A stretch of 64,000 bases of DNA from contig CASDOO010000006.1 of the NCBI GenBank assembly GCA_949282275.1, positions 1 to 64,000 of the forward strand, given 5' to 3'. The notes under the pieces are model-generated. The model made no database searches and was not told the origin of the DNA. It saw nothing but the letters and a program-made list of their open reading frames with translations. The DNA comes from an uncultured Bacillota bacterium. GTDB taxonomy: Bacteria; Bacillota_I; Bacilli_A; RFN20; CAG-288. Position 1 is the first letter of the stretch; the number at the start of each line of letters is the position of its first letter. The position numbers and the translations under genes were made by a program. Below, one piece after another: positions 33,042 through 42,113 of the stretch.

Positions 33042-34268
33042 ATGGAAGAACTCGCTTCTGCACCGCGGCGACACAGAGGGCTCAAGGCCCTGAAGATCGT
33101 CACTGCCATCATTCTTGCCCTGCTCTTTGTCGCTACCATTGCCTATTCCGTCCTTGTTGGCGGAGAGCTTCTCGAGAAGCTGGCCGTCGACAATCGGACC
33201 AAGGGACTTATCCGTCTGGAATCTCCCAACTATCAGCAGGAATACTTCGAAGGCGATCCTCTCGCCTTTGACAAGGACAAGAACCAGGTGACCCTGGTCG
33301 CCAAGGATCCTGCCCTTGAGAACGTCGTCAAGATCGACGACTTGCCGGGTCCTGAATATGGATTCAAGGTCCGGAAGCTTTTCGATGAGAACGGTCAGCT
33401 TGTCGACCCCGAAACGATCGAGGACAATGCCATTCTCCAGCCCAAGGAAGAACAGAAGACCAAGAAGGAAGCCATCCGTCTTCGTGCCGCCGACGAGGAG
33501 CTTTCGACCGATGAAGGCGAAGGCACTACGGAAGGGGAAGAAGGCACGGAGGGCGAGGAAGAGGAAGAAGTCCCCGTCTACTACTATGAGGACACGCCCT
33601 TTAAGGAAGAAGCCAAGGACATCCAGATCACCAAGGACATGGGAACCGTCTATCTCGTCAGCAAGCGTTATCAGGATCTGATGCTTCCTCTCGACATCGA
33701 TGTCATCGATGGCAAGCTTGACGAGACGACTCTTACCAACAGCCAGCTCATGGAAGCCGAGAAGGCAAACGTCTATCTCAACGACGAACTCCTGACGGAA
33801 AGCCAAATGGCCACGAAGCCGGACAGCAACAAGCCCTTCGACTCTTCCAAGGGCGATACCATCGCCGGCGAGAACTGCAGCGGCGGTGCCTGCTTGAGAA
33901 GCTTCGGAAGCAACAACATGAAGGTCGAGTTCCTTCTTGTTTCCAGCAAGGCCGTCGATGTCGAACTGACGATCAAGGTCTGCAAGCGTCCCAACGAGGG
34001 ACAGTTCGACTCCTTCTACAAGTTCACCGTCAACGGCGTGGCCTATGACGACATCTCCGAACAGGATATTCCTGCCGGTCCTGCCGGACAATATTACGAA
34101 CCCTATGACATGGAGAAGGTCAGCGTCCACATCCAGAGGGGCATCAACTATCTGACCTTCCGGAGCGGAAGCTCCGCCGGAACGTCTTCTCCCGTCAATC
34201 TCGACGGCATCCTTGTCACGTCTGCCGAGAACGTCCTCGGAACGATGGCAAGCATCGTCACGGCATAA
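33042..34268 (+). CDS. Membrane-anchored protein with C-terminal carbohydrate-binding-like domain
   Basis: 408 residues. A basic N-terminus and one hydrophobic helix (about 21-44) anchor the protein, with the rest outside. The middle has a Glu/Gly-rich acidic linker (about 156-178). The C-terminal 180 residues look like a CBM6/CBM35 beta-sandwich (GENCSGGACLRSFGS-N, later INYLTFRSGSSAGTSSPVNLDGILV). It probably binds the glycan attacked by the GH3 enzyme two genes on. AGGAGG precedes the ATG at 33042. First gene of a four-gene operon. Confidence 0.75.
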   Translation: MEELASAPRRHRGLKALKIVTAIILALLFVATIAYSVLVGGELLEKLAVDNRTKGLIRLESPNYQQEYFEGDPLAFDKDKNQVTLVAKDPALENVVKIDDLPGPEYGFKVRKLFDENGQLVDPETIEDNAILQPKEEQKTKKEAIRLRAADEELSTDEGEGTTEGEEGTEGEEEEEVPVYYYEDTPFKEEAKDIQITKDMGTVYLVSKRYQDLMLPLDIDVIDGKLDETTLTNSQLMEAEKANVYLNDELLTESQMATKPDSNKPFDSSKGDTIAGENCSGGACLRSFGSNNMKVEFLLVSSKAVDVELTIKVCKRPNEGQFDSFYKFTVNGVAYDDISEQDIPAGPAGQYYEPYDMEKVSVHIQRGINYLTFRSGSSAGTSSPVNLDGILVTSAENVLGTMASIVTA

Positions 34269-34283
34269 GGAGGAATGGGAAAA

Positions 34284-34760
34284 ATGCGACATATCTATGA
34301 TTTTCTGCGTTACAAGAACGTCGGTTACTTCTTCGGCCTTCTTGCCTTCCTTCTGACCATTGCCCAGGGCATCGTCTACATGTATGTCCCTGACAGCATC
34401 TTCAACATCCAGGTCGTCTTCCTCTGCCTTGTCGGAGCCGGACTCTTCCATCTCTTCTCCCTCTTCCCGAAGACGGCCGTCCTCGGCCCTGTCTTCCTCA
34501 TGGTCTGCGACTTCCTCTGCATCTGCGCCTTTGCTTCCGCCGACGGCATCATCGACTATCTTTCCACGGCCTTCTTCAGCGGATTCTCCTTCGAGGCCCT
34601 CTTCAGCCTGGATCAGCCGGTCTATCTGAGCATCATCTTCTTCATCGTTTCCTTCATCCTGTCGTCCATTGCCATGTATCTGCCGCAGACGAGAAGGACG
34701 CTTGGCGAGAAGCGCTTCGATCGTCTTGTCGACAATCTCAACCGCGGAGGTAAAGCCTGA
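34284..34760 (+). CDS. Small membrane protein, four helices
   Basis: 158 residues with about four hydrophobic segments (roughly 14-33, 44-62, 66-90, 113-137) and a basic C-terminus. No family recognised. The ATG at 34284 is preferred to 34275 because the AGGAGG at about 34268-34273 is too close to the earlier one. It overlaps the GH3 gene by one base (TGATG), so the two are tightly coupled and the protein may assemble with the GH3 enzyme. Confidence 0.75.
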   Translation: MRHIYDFLRYKNVGYFFGLLAFLLTIAQGIVYMYVPDSIFNIQVVFLCLVGAGLFHLFSLFPKTAVLGPVFLMVCDFLCICAFASADGIIDYLSTAFFSGFSFEALFSLDQPVYLSIIFFIVSFILSSIAMYLPQTRRTLGEKRFDRLVDNLNRGGKA

Positions 34761-37700
34761 TGAAAAGAAAGACTGCATTGACAATATCCAAGACCGGTTT
34801 CCACGTCAGCTTCGTTCTCTTTGCCCTTGCTGCCACGGCCGGTCCGCTCCTTCTGGAGAATGCCGGCATGATCAACACGCACTTCGAAATCGCGACTTCC
34901 ACCGGTAGCGGAAGCTCCGGCGGAAACATGTATTTCAACACCAAGTTCAAGACGATGGACGAGGTCAAGGAGGAGAGCAAGCGTCTCATCGAGGAGACGA
35001 TGAAGGAAGGTGCCGTCCTTCTTAAGAACGACAACAGCGCCCTTCCCCTTGCCAAGGGAAACAGCGTCAATCTCTATGGCGTTGCCTCCCACCATTCCGT
35101 CCTGACCGGCATGGGCTCCTCCAGCTTCAAGGTCAACGGCGAGCAGGATCCCTTTGCCGACAAGGTCACCCTGGCCCAGGGCATGACCGAGGCCGGACTG
35201 AAGGTCAACGAAGAACTTGATGCTTGGTATAAGGAAAACGGCCTTGACTATGTCGGCTCTTCCGGAAGCCACTTCACCGGCTATGAGGATCAGGAAGTCC
35301 AGACGGTCGTCGAGGACGCTCCTTGGGATGATCTTCCCGGCGTGAAGACCACCAGTGCCGATGCGGCCATCATGGTCCTTGCCCGCAATTCCGGCGAGGC
35401 CATCGACCTTTACATGGATACGACGATGGATGACGGCAAGACCCGCACGATTGTCAGCCGCGACCACAACGGCGATCCGGAGAATTCCGTCGGCGATGCC
35501 CTTGAACTGAGCCAGAACGAGAAGGATGTCCTTTCCCATCTCAAGCAGCTCAAGGATGCCGGAACGATTTCCAAGATCGTCGTCGTCATGAACTCCGCTT
35601 CCCCGCTCCAGTGCGCCTTCCTCGAGGATGAGGCCTATGGTGTCGATGCCGCCATGTGGGTCGGAACCCTTGGTACCAATGGCGCCAATGCCATCGGAAA
35701 GCTCCTCACCGGCGAATACAACTTCTCCGGCAGGACGGCCGATACCTTCTGGGCCGAGAGCAAGTACAATCCGGTCTATTACAACTTCGGTTCCTATGAG
35801 TATGCCGACTCCGACAAGCTGAAGAATTATTTTGCGACACGCAGCGAATACAACAACAAGTTCTATGTCGCCTATCAGGAAGGCATCTATAACGGCTACA
35901 AGTATACCGAGACCCGTTACGAAGACGTCCTGACGGAAAGGGAGAACGTCGGCCAGTTCGACTACGAGGCCGCCGTCACCTATCCCTTCGGATACGGTCT
36001 TAGCTATTCCACCTTCTCCTATGGTAACTTCAAGGTCGAGGAGAATGCCGAGAACGACACCTATACCCTGACTGTCGACGTCACCAACGAGTCCGATATC
36101 GATGGCAAGGAAGTCGTCCAGGCCTATGTCCAGAAACCCTATACCGAGAAGGACATCGAGAATGGCGTCGAAAAGGCCGCCGTCGATCTTGTCGGCTTCA
36201 CCAAGGTCGAAGTCCCGGCCAAGAGCACCGTCACTGCCACCATCGAGGTCGATGGCAAGTATCTTGCTTCCTATGACGCCAACGTCGAGAAGACCTATGT
36301 CATCGGCTCGGAAGATGCCGATGATGACTATCTTTTCACTGTCGCCATGGATGCCCACGATGCCACAAACAACATCCTCCAGTACAAGGCCAAGGACGGC
36401 ATGAAGGTCAACCTTGACGGCATCACCAACAACGACAAGCGCGGAAAGGGCGATTCCAGCCTTGTCTGGGCCAAGCATTTCGACTACGACAACAAGACCT
36501 ATTCCACCAACGAGCATATCGAAGAAGAGAACGACAACTTCCTCCCCCGCTACGAAGGCGAGGAAGCCAATTTCGGCGTCGACAAGATCACCAACCAGTT
36601 CGATGACACCGACTTTAAGAAGGCCGGCCTCTTCAGCAGCGAGGAGTCTTCCCAGGTCTACATTTCCAGAAACGACTGGACGGGTACCTATGGCCATGTC
36701 ATCAAGCTGACTGCCAGCGAAGCCCTTGCCAAGGCCCAGGAAAACCCGGGTGTCGAAAAGGACAAGATCCAGTATCCTACCTATGATGAGATCGGCTTCT
36801 ACGAGAGCAGCGAGGACTTTGACGAGATCAAGCTCATCTACCTCCGCGGCAAGGACTACGACGATCCGCTCTGGGAGACGCTTCTCAATCGCATTTCCTG
36901 GGACGAGACCTGTGTCGTCCTTCAGGACGCCCTCCGCTACACCAAGGGTATCGACTCCATTGCGGCCCCGATGACCGCCCAGCAGAACGGAGCCATCTCT
37001 CCCGTCCATTCCAGGACCGACGGCGCCATTCCCAATCAGAATGCCTTCCGTGGCTTTGCCGAGGAATTCAAAGACGGAACCGATGTCAAGCCGACAATCT
37101 TCCTTGCCAACGGAACCGTTGCCGCCACCTACAACAAGGACCTCATCTACGAGGTCGGAAGACAGACCGGCGAGGAAGCGGCCTGGGCCGGATACAACGG
37201 CATCTATGGCCTTGGCGTCAACATCCATAGAGGTGCCTACTGCGGAAGAACCTTCGAATACTATTCCGAAGACGGATTCCTCACCGGCGTCGCAGCCGGC
37301 TATGAGGCTGCCGGTCTCCATGACATGGGCGTCTTCGTCCTTGCCAAGCATGCCGTCCTCAACGATCAGGAAACGCATCGTGCCGGACTCAACGTCTGGG
37401 CCAACGAGCAGTCCATCCGCGAGATCTATTGCCGTGCCCTCGAGGTCGCCATCGAGCTCGACCAGAAGCTTGCCGTCGACAGCGAAGGCAACAGGACCCA
37501 TATGCCTGTCCTTGGCGTCATGACCGGCATGAACCGCCTTGGTGCCAAGTGGACCGGCGGACAGGGCTTCCTCAATACCGTCCTCAGGGCTGAATTCGGC
37601 ATGACCAGCTATGCCATCTCCGACTACAACTCTTCCCGTCCCTACATGAACCCGATCCAGGGTGTCCTCTATGGAAACGATCTTCCCGACGGCAACCCTG

Positions 37701-38029
37701 CCGGCAACAGGGGCGGATACGACTATGACGGCAACGACATCCGCTTCCAGAGCTACAAGACCGGATACGGCGAGCTTGCCTGGAAGATGCGCGATGCCAT
37801 CAAGAACGTCCTCTACACCGTCGTCAATTCCAACGCCATGAACGGCGTCACCGGCGATACCTCCTATCAGACCATCACTCCGCTTTGGGAAAAGCTCGTT
37901 CCCGTCGTCCAGAGAGTCACGATGACCCTTCTTGCCTGGGCCGGTGCTGCCTTTGTCATCGTCTTCATCTTCGACTTCTCCAAGAGAATCGTCGAGGAAC
38001 ATCGTCTCCACATCGGGGATGACAAGTAA
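34760..38029 (+). CDS. GH3 glycoside hydrolase with reversed domain order, anchored at both ends
   Basis: 1,089 residues. A membrane helix lies at about 13-35 and another near 1050-1072, so both ends are inside and the enzyme body is outside. The GH3 sandwich domain comes first (EGAVLLKNDNSALPL, about 86-100), then a fibronectin-III-like part (about 410-530). The TIM barrel comes last: LAKHAVLNDQETHRAG (about 864-879) and the nucleophile Asp in ISDYNSS (about 953-959). This reversed order is known from Ruminococcus and Butyrivibrio beta-glucosidases. Likely a beta-glucosidase or xylosidase. GGAGG precedes the ATG. Confidence 0.9.
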   Translation: MKRKTALTISKTGFHVSFVLFALAATAGPLLLENAGMINTHFEIATSTGSGSSGGNMYFNTKFKTMDEVKEESKRLIEETMKEGAVLLKNDNSALPLAKGNSVNLYGVASHHSVLTGMGSSSFKVNGEQDPFADKVTLAQGMTEAGLKVNEELDAWYKENGLDYVGSSGSHFTGYEDQEVQTVVEDAPWDDLPGVKTTSADAAIMVLARNSGEAIDLYMDTTMDDGKTRTIVSRDHNGDPENSVGDALELSQNEKDVLSHLKQLKDAGTISKIVVVMNSASPLQCAFLEDEAYGVDAAMWVGTLGTNGANAIGKLLTGEYNFSGRTADTFWAESKYNPVYYNFGSYEYADSDKLKNYFATRSEYNNKFYVAYQEGIYNGYKYTETRYEDVLTERENVGQFDYEAAVTYPFGYGLSYSTFSYGNFKVEENAENDTYTLTVDVTNESDIDGKEVVQAYVQKPYTEKDIENGVEKAAVDLVGFTKVEVPAKSTVTATIEVDGKYLASYDANVEKTYVIGSEDADDDYLFTVAMDAHDATNNILQYKAKDGMKVNLDGITNNDKRGKGDSSLVWAKHFDYDNKTYSTNEHIEEENDNFLPRYEGEEANFGVDKITNQFDDTDFKKAGLFSSEESSQVYISRNDWTGTYGHVIKLTASEALAKAQENPGVEKDKIQYPTYDEIGFYESSEDFDEIKLIYLRGKDYDDPLWETLLNRISWDETCVVLQDALRYTKGIDSIAAPMTAQQNGAISPVHSRTDGAIPNQNAFRGFAEEFKDGTDVKPTIFLANGTVAATYNKDLIYEVGRQTGEEAAWAGYNGIYGLGVNIHRGAYCGRTFEYYSEDGFLTGVAAGYEAAGLHDMGVFVLAKHAVLNDQETHRAGLNVWANEQSIREIYCRALEVAIELDQKLAVDSEGNRTHMPVLGVMTGMNRLGAKWTGGQGFLNTVLRAEFGMTSYAISDYNSSRPYMNPIQGVLYGNDLPDGNPAGNRGGYDYDGNDIRFQSYKTGYGELAWKMRDAIKNVLYTVVNSNAMNGVTGDTSYQTITPLWEKLVPVVQRVTMTLLAWAGAAFVIVFIFDFSKRIVEEHRLHIGDDK

Positions 38030-38046
38030 ATTCGGGAGAACAGAAC

Positions 38047-41000
38047 ATGCGGAAAAACAGAAAAAAGGCCTTTGCGGCCATTCTCTCCCTCCTCTTCGGG
38101 GCGCCGGTCTTTACCTCCTGCGCCAATGGTGCTTCCTCCTCCGTCGCGCCCCATGAATGCGTCTTCTACAAGGTCGATGCCGTCGAGGCGACCTGTCTCC
38201 ATGAAGGAAACATCGCCTACGAACAGTGCCCCTATTGCCAGAAAATCCTGGTCGATGGCGTCGAGAAGACGCTTGAGGATGTTACCCTTCCCATCAATCT
38301 GGAAAACCACGAGCAGCTCAGAAGCGTCGACGAAGTCCCGGCAACCTGCCTTACCGATGGCACAAAGGCCCATCAGTATTGCGATGCCTGCGGGAACTAT
38401 GTCCTCGATGGCGTCAACTATACCAAGGAGACTCTCGGCGACAACCTCGTCATCCCTAAGGGCGAGGATCATCATGACTTCCTTCATGTTGCCCAGGTCG
38501 ATCCGACCTGCGTTCCCGGCATGAAGGAGCATGACTATTGTGACATCTGCCATAAGTACTTCCTAAACGGTCAGGAAGTCACCAAGGAATCCCTTACGAT
38601 CCCGGCAAATGGCGAACACGTCTTCGACGAGCATGGCCTTTGCAAGAACGGATGCGGCGTCTTCACGAAGGGGGGCAAGGTCTTCGAGGAAGCAAATCGG
38701 TATGATTTCACGCCTGTCAAGGATCCCTATGTCTTTGACTATACCTTGCAAGAAGATTACGGCAAGGCCCTTGCCGCCAAGAGAATGTCGTTTGCGACCC
38801 AGGGCGGATCCAAGTCCACGATTTCCTATAGTGGCCAAAAGATGATCAACACCCAATCGGAAGCCGACAGCAACTTTACCCGTTTTGCCCCGGGAACGTC
38901 GGAAAAGCAGGCCTACGTCGGCAAGTTCCTTGTGAGCTTCGATGTCGTCGTTACGGAAGGCACTGTTGTCAATCGCGTCGGTGCCAGAATCACCAACAAC
39001 AAGGGAAGCACGGTCTCCGAAGAGACCCAAGATCTTCTTATCGGCGTCAGCGGTTCAGGAAGCGAGAACAATCCCGACAGAGAGTTCGTTCCCGGACAGG
39101 TCTATCGCTTCGTCTACAGGATGGAAACCACCGAGGACACCCAGCTTGTCCAGCTGTGGCATTGCCTCGGCAACGCCGGTACCCTTACCATCCAGAATCT
39201 CCACTTCATTCCTCTCGAGGAAAAGGATGGCGCGGTCAAGAGCGAGCTCCTCTACTTCGGAAAGACCGACATGGCCAAGGACGAGAGCGGTGTCGCCGTT
39301 GCGGAAATCAAGCTGAACAAGAGCGAGCTCAATCTCGTCAAGGGAAGCTCCGAGACCTTGACGGCCACTGTCCTTCCTGAGAACGCCAAGGACAAGACGG
39401 TCACATGGACGACAAGCGACGAAAAGGTCGCCACGGTCGACAACACCGGAAAGGTCACTGCCGTTGCCGCCGGAACTGCGACCATTACCGCAAAGGCCGG
39501 CGATGTCTCGGCGACCTGCACCGTCAATGTCACCGATTCCGCCGTTCCTGTCTCTTCCGTTACCCTCGACAAGGAAACGCTTGAGTTGATGGCCGGCGGA
39601 AAGTCCGCACAGCTGACTGCTACCATTGCTCCCGACAATGCCACCGACAAGAGCCTTGTCTGGGAGAGCAGCGATGAGAAGGTTGCCACGGTCGATCAGA
39701 CCGGCCTTGTCACGCCGGTTGCCGAAGGAACGGCAACCATCACCGTCAAGACGAAGGACGGAAAGCAGAGCGATACCTGTACCGTGACTGTTACCAAGAA
39801 CGTGAGCAAGTCCTACTATCTCTTCAACAACACGGATTTCTTCGACGGAAACAATTGGTATGATGACACAGCCTCCACCACCAAGAGAGGTGAGAGCATT
39901 ATCTCCGAGGATAATTCCTTGGTATTCACGGACAAGACCCCGAGCCGTATCGATCTCTTCCACGTCGGAAAGAATGCTTCAGAAACTATGACACATCTTG
40001 GCGACAAAGCCGAGAAGTGGACTGGAGAAACGTTAACGTCTCTTATGGGCAAGCCTATCACCTACGATATGACCATCAATGCCTCGGGTGCTTATGATAT
40101 GTTGATTCTCGGAAATAACAAGGCTTACAAACCGACAAGTGCGGGTAATTATGCCTTCTGGGTCCACTTTGAAGAAGGGAAAATCACCCTTAATGCCGAT
40201 CAATATGATGCAGGCAATCGCGGCACTTTCCCTGCCGAAACCGATGCCTTCCAGTTCGGAAAGGACAACAAGGTTTCCCTTAAGCTGACGCGTGTCGATA
40301 AAAACACCCTTACTATCCAACTTCTTATCAATGATCAGCCAATCAAGTTTGAGTCAAAGGAAGTTGGAAAATACTATTCTGTCGATGAAAATGGCATACT
40401 TACTTCAAGCGAGTTCCTTAAATCTGTCGGATATGGGCAACGTTTTGGCATCTATCCGGCTACGGGCTCCACGGTCCATCTTACTTCTCTTTCTATCGAT
40501 CCAGCGCCTGTCGCTGCTACTGGTATCACCTTGAATAAGACGGAACTGGAGTTGAAGGAAGGCGGAAGCGAAACTTTGAAAGCCACAGTGTCTCCGGAGG
40601 GAAGCGTGGGCAAAGTCACATGGACTTCTTCCGATGAGAAAGTTGCCACTGTCGATCAGAATGGTAAGGTGACGGCTGTTGCTGAAGGAACGACGGATAT
40701 CACTGCTACAATCAACGGAAAATCTGCCGTCTGCAAGGTTACTGTCACGAAGCCTGCTAAGTCCTGCATCGTCTACAATGGCAAAGATTTCTTCAATCCG
40801 AGTGACTGGGAAACAGCCGTTGATGTTGACTCCGAGACTGGAAGCCTTGTCTTCGATGCCGATACAACTAGTCGCTTCGATCTCTTCCATTGTGCAGGCA
40901 AGGCAGAAAGTTATCTCCATTATGGAGATGCCAACAACAAGTCTGGAATCGACCAAGTTGTTGGGAAGTCTTCGATCTATACCATGTCGATCTCCACTAC

Positions 41001-41436
41001 CGGTTCATTCGACTTGATGTTGCTTGGCGTCAGTGGTGCAAAGGGACCTTCCACTTCGGGAGCCGCTGCCCATTATCTCCATATTGGAGAGGATGGCAAA
41101 GTTTCTCTCGATATGACTGGTCCTAATAGCGATCACTTCAAAGATCGTTTCACGGCAGATAGCACCTTCGAATTTAATAAGGAAAACACGATTGCCTTCA
41201 CCGTCTCTCGTATTAGCAAGGATGCCTTGACCTTGACGATATCCATCAATGGACAAAACCTGCTTCTCAAGGGAGAGACATTCAAAGGAGATCGTGGAAC
41301 CTATTCCGTCGATGAAAAGGGTGTCTTCACCAACACATATCCTTCTTCTGGTAGTGGTATGGGACAGCGCTTCGGCGTCTATCCTGCCGCCGACTCCGTT
41401 GTCACTATCTCTGGACTTTCTATCACCAATAACTAA
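38047..41436 (+). CDS. Large surface lipoprotein with Cys modules, three BIG2 domains and a duplicated unknown domain
   Basis: 1,129 residues. Lipobox FTSC (Cys 25). Residues about 35-215 hold three similar Cys modules (T-C-x2-G-x-x-x-Y/H-x-Y/Q-C-x2-C-x-K), perhaps metal-binding. A unique beta-rich domain follows. BIG2 Ig-like domains start near 414, 499 and 821 (each with TW-SSDEKVATVD or similar). Two copies of an unknown domain of about 220 residues lie at about 586-820 and 903-1129, both with DFF-----W, SR-DLFH, and a closing GQRFG-YPA---V--SLSI. GGGAG precedes the ATG. Last gene of the operon; probably a surface adhesin or glycan-binding scaffold. Base composition becomes more AT-rich in the last third. 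Confidence 0.82.
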   Translation: MRKNRKKAFAAILSLLFGAPVFTSCANGASSSVAPHECVFYKVDAVEATCLHEGNIAYEQCPYCQKILVDGVEKTLEDVTLPINLENHEQLRSVDEVPATCLTDGTKAHQYCDACGNYVLDGVNYTKETLGDNLVIPKGEDHHDFLHVAQVDPTCVPGMKEHDYCDICHKYFLNGQEVTKESLTIPANGEHVFDEHGLCKNGCGVFTKGGKVFEEANRYDFTPVKDPYVFDYTLQEDYGKALAAKRMSFATQGGSKSTISYSGQKMINTQSEADSNFTRFAPGTSEKQAYVGKFLVSFDVVVTEGTVVNRVGARITNNKGSTVSEETQDLLIGVSGSGSENNPDREFVPGQVYRFVYRMETTEDTQLVQLWHCLGNAGTLTIQNLHFIPLEEKDGAVKSELLYFGKTDMAKDESGVAVAEIKLNKSELNLVKGSSETLTATVLPENAKDKTVTWTTSDEKVATVDNTGKVTAVAAGTATITAKAGDVSATCTVNVTDSAVPVSSVTLDKETLELMAGGKSAQLTATIAPDNATDKSLVWESSDEKVATVDQTGLVTPVAEGTATITVKTKDGKQSDTCTVTVTKNVSKSYYLFNNTDFFDGNNWYDDTASTTKRGESIISEDNSLVFTDKTPSRIDLFHVGKNASETMTHLGDKAEKWTGETLTSLMGKPITYDMTINASGAYDMLILGNNKAYKPTSAGNYAFWVHFEEGKITLNADQYDAGNRGTFPAETDAFQFGKDNKVSLKLTRVDKNTLTIQLLINDQPIKFESKEVGKYYSVDENGILTSSEFLKSVGYGQRFGIYPATGSTVHLTSLSIDPAPVAATGITLNKTELELKEGGSETLKATVSPEGSVGKVTWTSSDEKVATVDQNGKVTAVAEGTTDITATINGKSAVCKVTVTKPAKSCIVYNGKDFFNPSDWETAVDVDSETGSLVFDADTTSRFDLFHCAGKAESYLHYGDANNKSGIDQVVGKSSIYTMSISTTGSFDLMLLGVSGAKGPSTSGAAAHYLHIGEDGKVSLDMTGPNSDHFKDRFTADSTFEFNKENTIAFTVSRISKDALTLTISINGQNLLLKGETFKGDRGTYSVDEKGVFTNTYPSSGSGMGQRFGVYPAADSVVTISGLSITNN

Positions 41437-41454
41437 GATATAAAGCAGACGTTC

Positions 41455-41490
41455 AAGGATTGCCTAACAGATGGTTGGGCAATCCTTTTT
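41455..41490 (+). terminator. Terminator of the surface-glycan operon
   Basis: AGGATTGCC plus TAAC pairs with GTTGGGCAATCCT across an AGATG loop, with a T tract after it. Confidence 0.8.
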
Positions 41491-42073
41491 CTTATTTTGA
41501 AATAGCATTCTGCTTTCTACTAGGAGATGTGTTTTGGATTTTTATTTTCTTTTTGCCGCTTCTAATTTATTTGTTTCAAAGGCGACCACGAAAACACGAG
41601 TCCTTTTAGGAGGCCGTATGATGGTGGATTGTCTATTCAGGTATGAAGAGGCGATTTCTCTCAAAAAGTGTTATTTGCCTTTTTTTGCTCATTTCAAACA
41701 ACATATCGTAATCGACATTGATGATATGGGATATCAAGTCTAACTTGTCACTATTAAGCCATGCTGCTTCTTTATCAAGAAATCCCGCATTTGTCTTTTC
41801 AATATTAAGGAGAGGCATTATCGCATTGAGGATCGGAGGGAATGCTTTTCGCCTTCTCTCGTTTTCCTTGATCATTTTCATAAAAGTAAAGCAAATTATG
41901 GGGATTACCAAGAATAAGGGCTGTTAGTTGTTAGAAGAACCTTATTTTTGTATCAACGAATATAGAGATGAAACCGATAATGAGCCTTTGAGGTTTTGGA
42001 GGTGAACTTCTTCTGTTTTACCAACACGCTATAATTTTTATGGAAGGATGGAACATTAAAATCAGCATTAATT
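41491..42073. other. 580 bp AT-rich region without a supported gene
   Basis: Between the lipoprotein terminator and the wzz terminator. Only short frames occur (for example 41633-41911 on the minus strand, 92 codons), none with a ribosome site or recognisable product. It may be a decayed gene or a boundary of the polysaccharide locus. Confidence 0.45.
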
Positions 42074-42108
42074 TGAAAATCCTCCTCAGCCATCGTCCAA
42101 GGAGGATT
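42074..42108 (-). terminator. Terminator of the minus-strand polysaccharide operon
   Basis: AATCCTCC (42078-42085) pairs with GGAGGATT (42101-42108). The minus strand ends in TTTC just after the stem. Confidence 0.65.
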
Positions 42109-42113
42109 CGGAT

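Noticed and set aside
34622-38011. A 1,129-codon open frame antisense to the GH3 gene
   Set aside because: It is a shadow of strongly biased third-position C use in the GH3 gene. The translation is Gly/Val/Asp/Ile-rich without motifs, and no ribosome site precedes it.
41633-41911. Minus-strand frame of 92 codons
   Set aside because: No ribosome site, no -10 box at leaderless distance that I can support, and no recognisable product. It could be a gene remnant.
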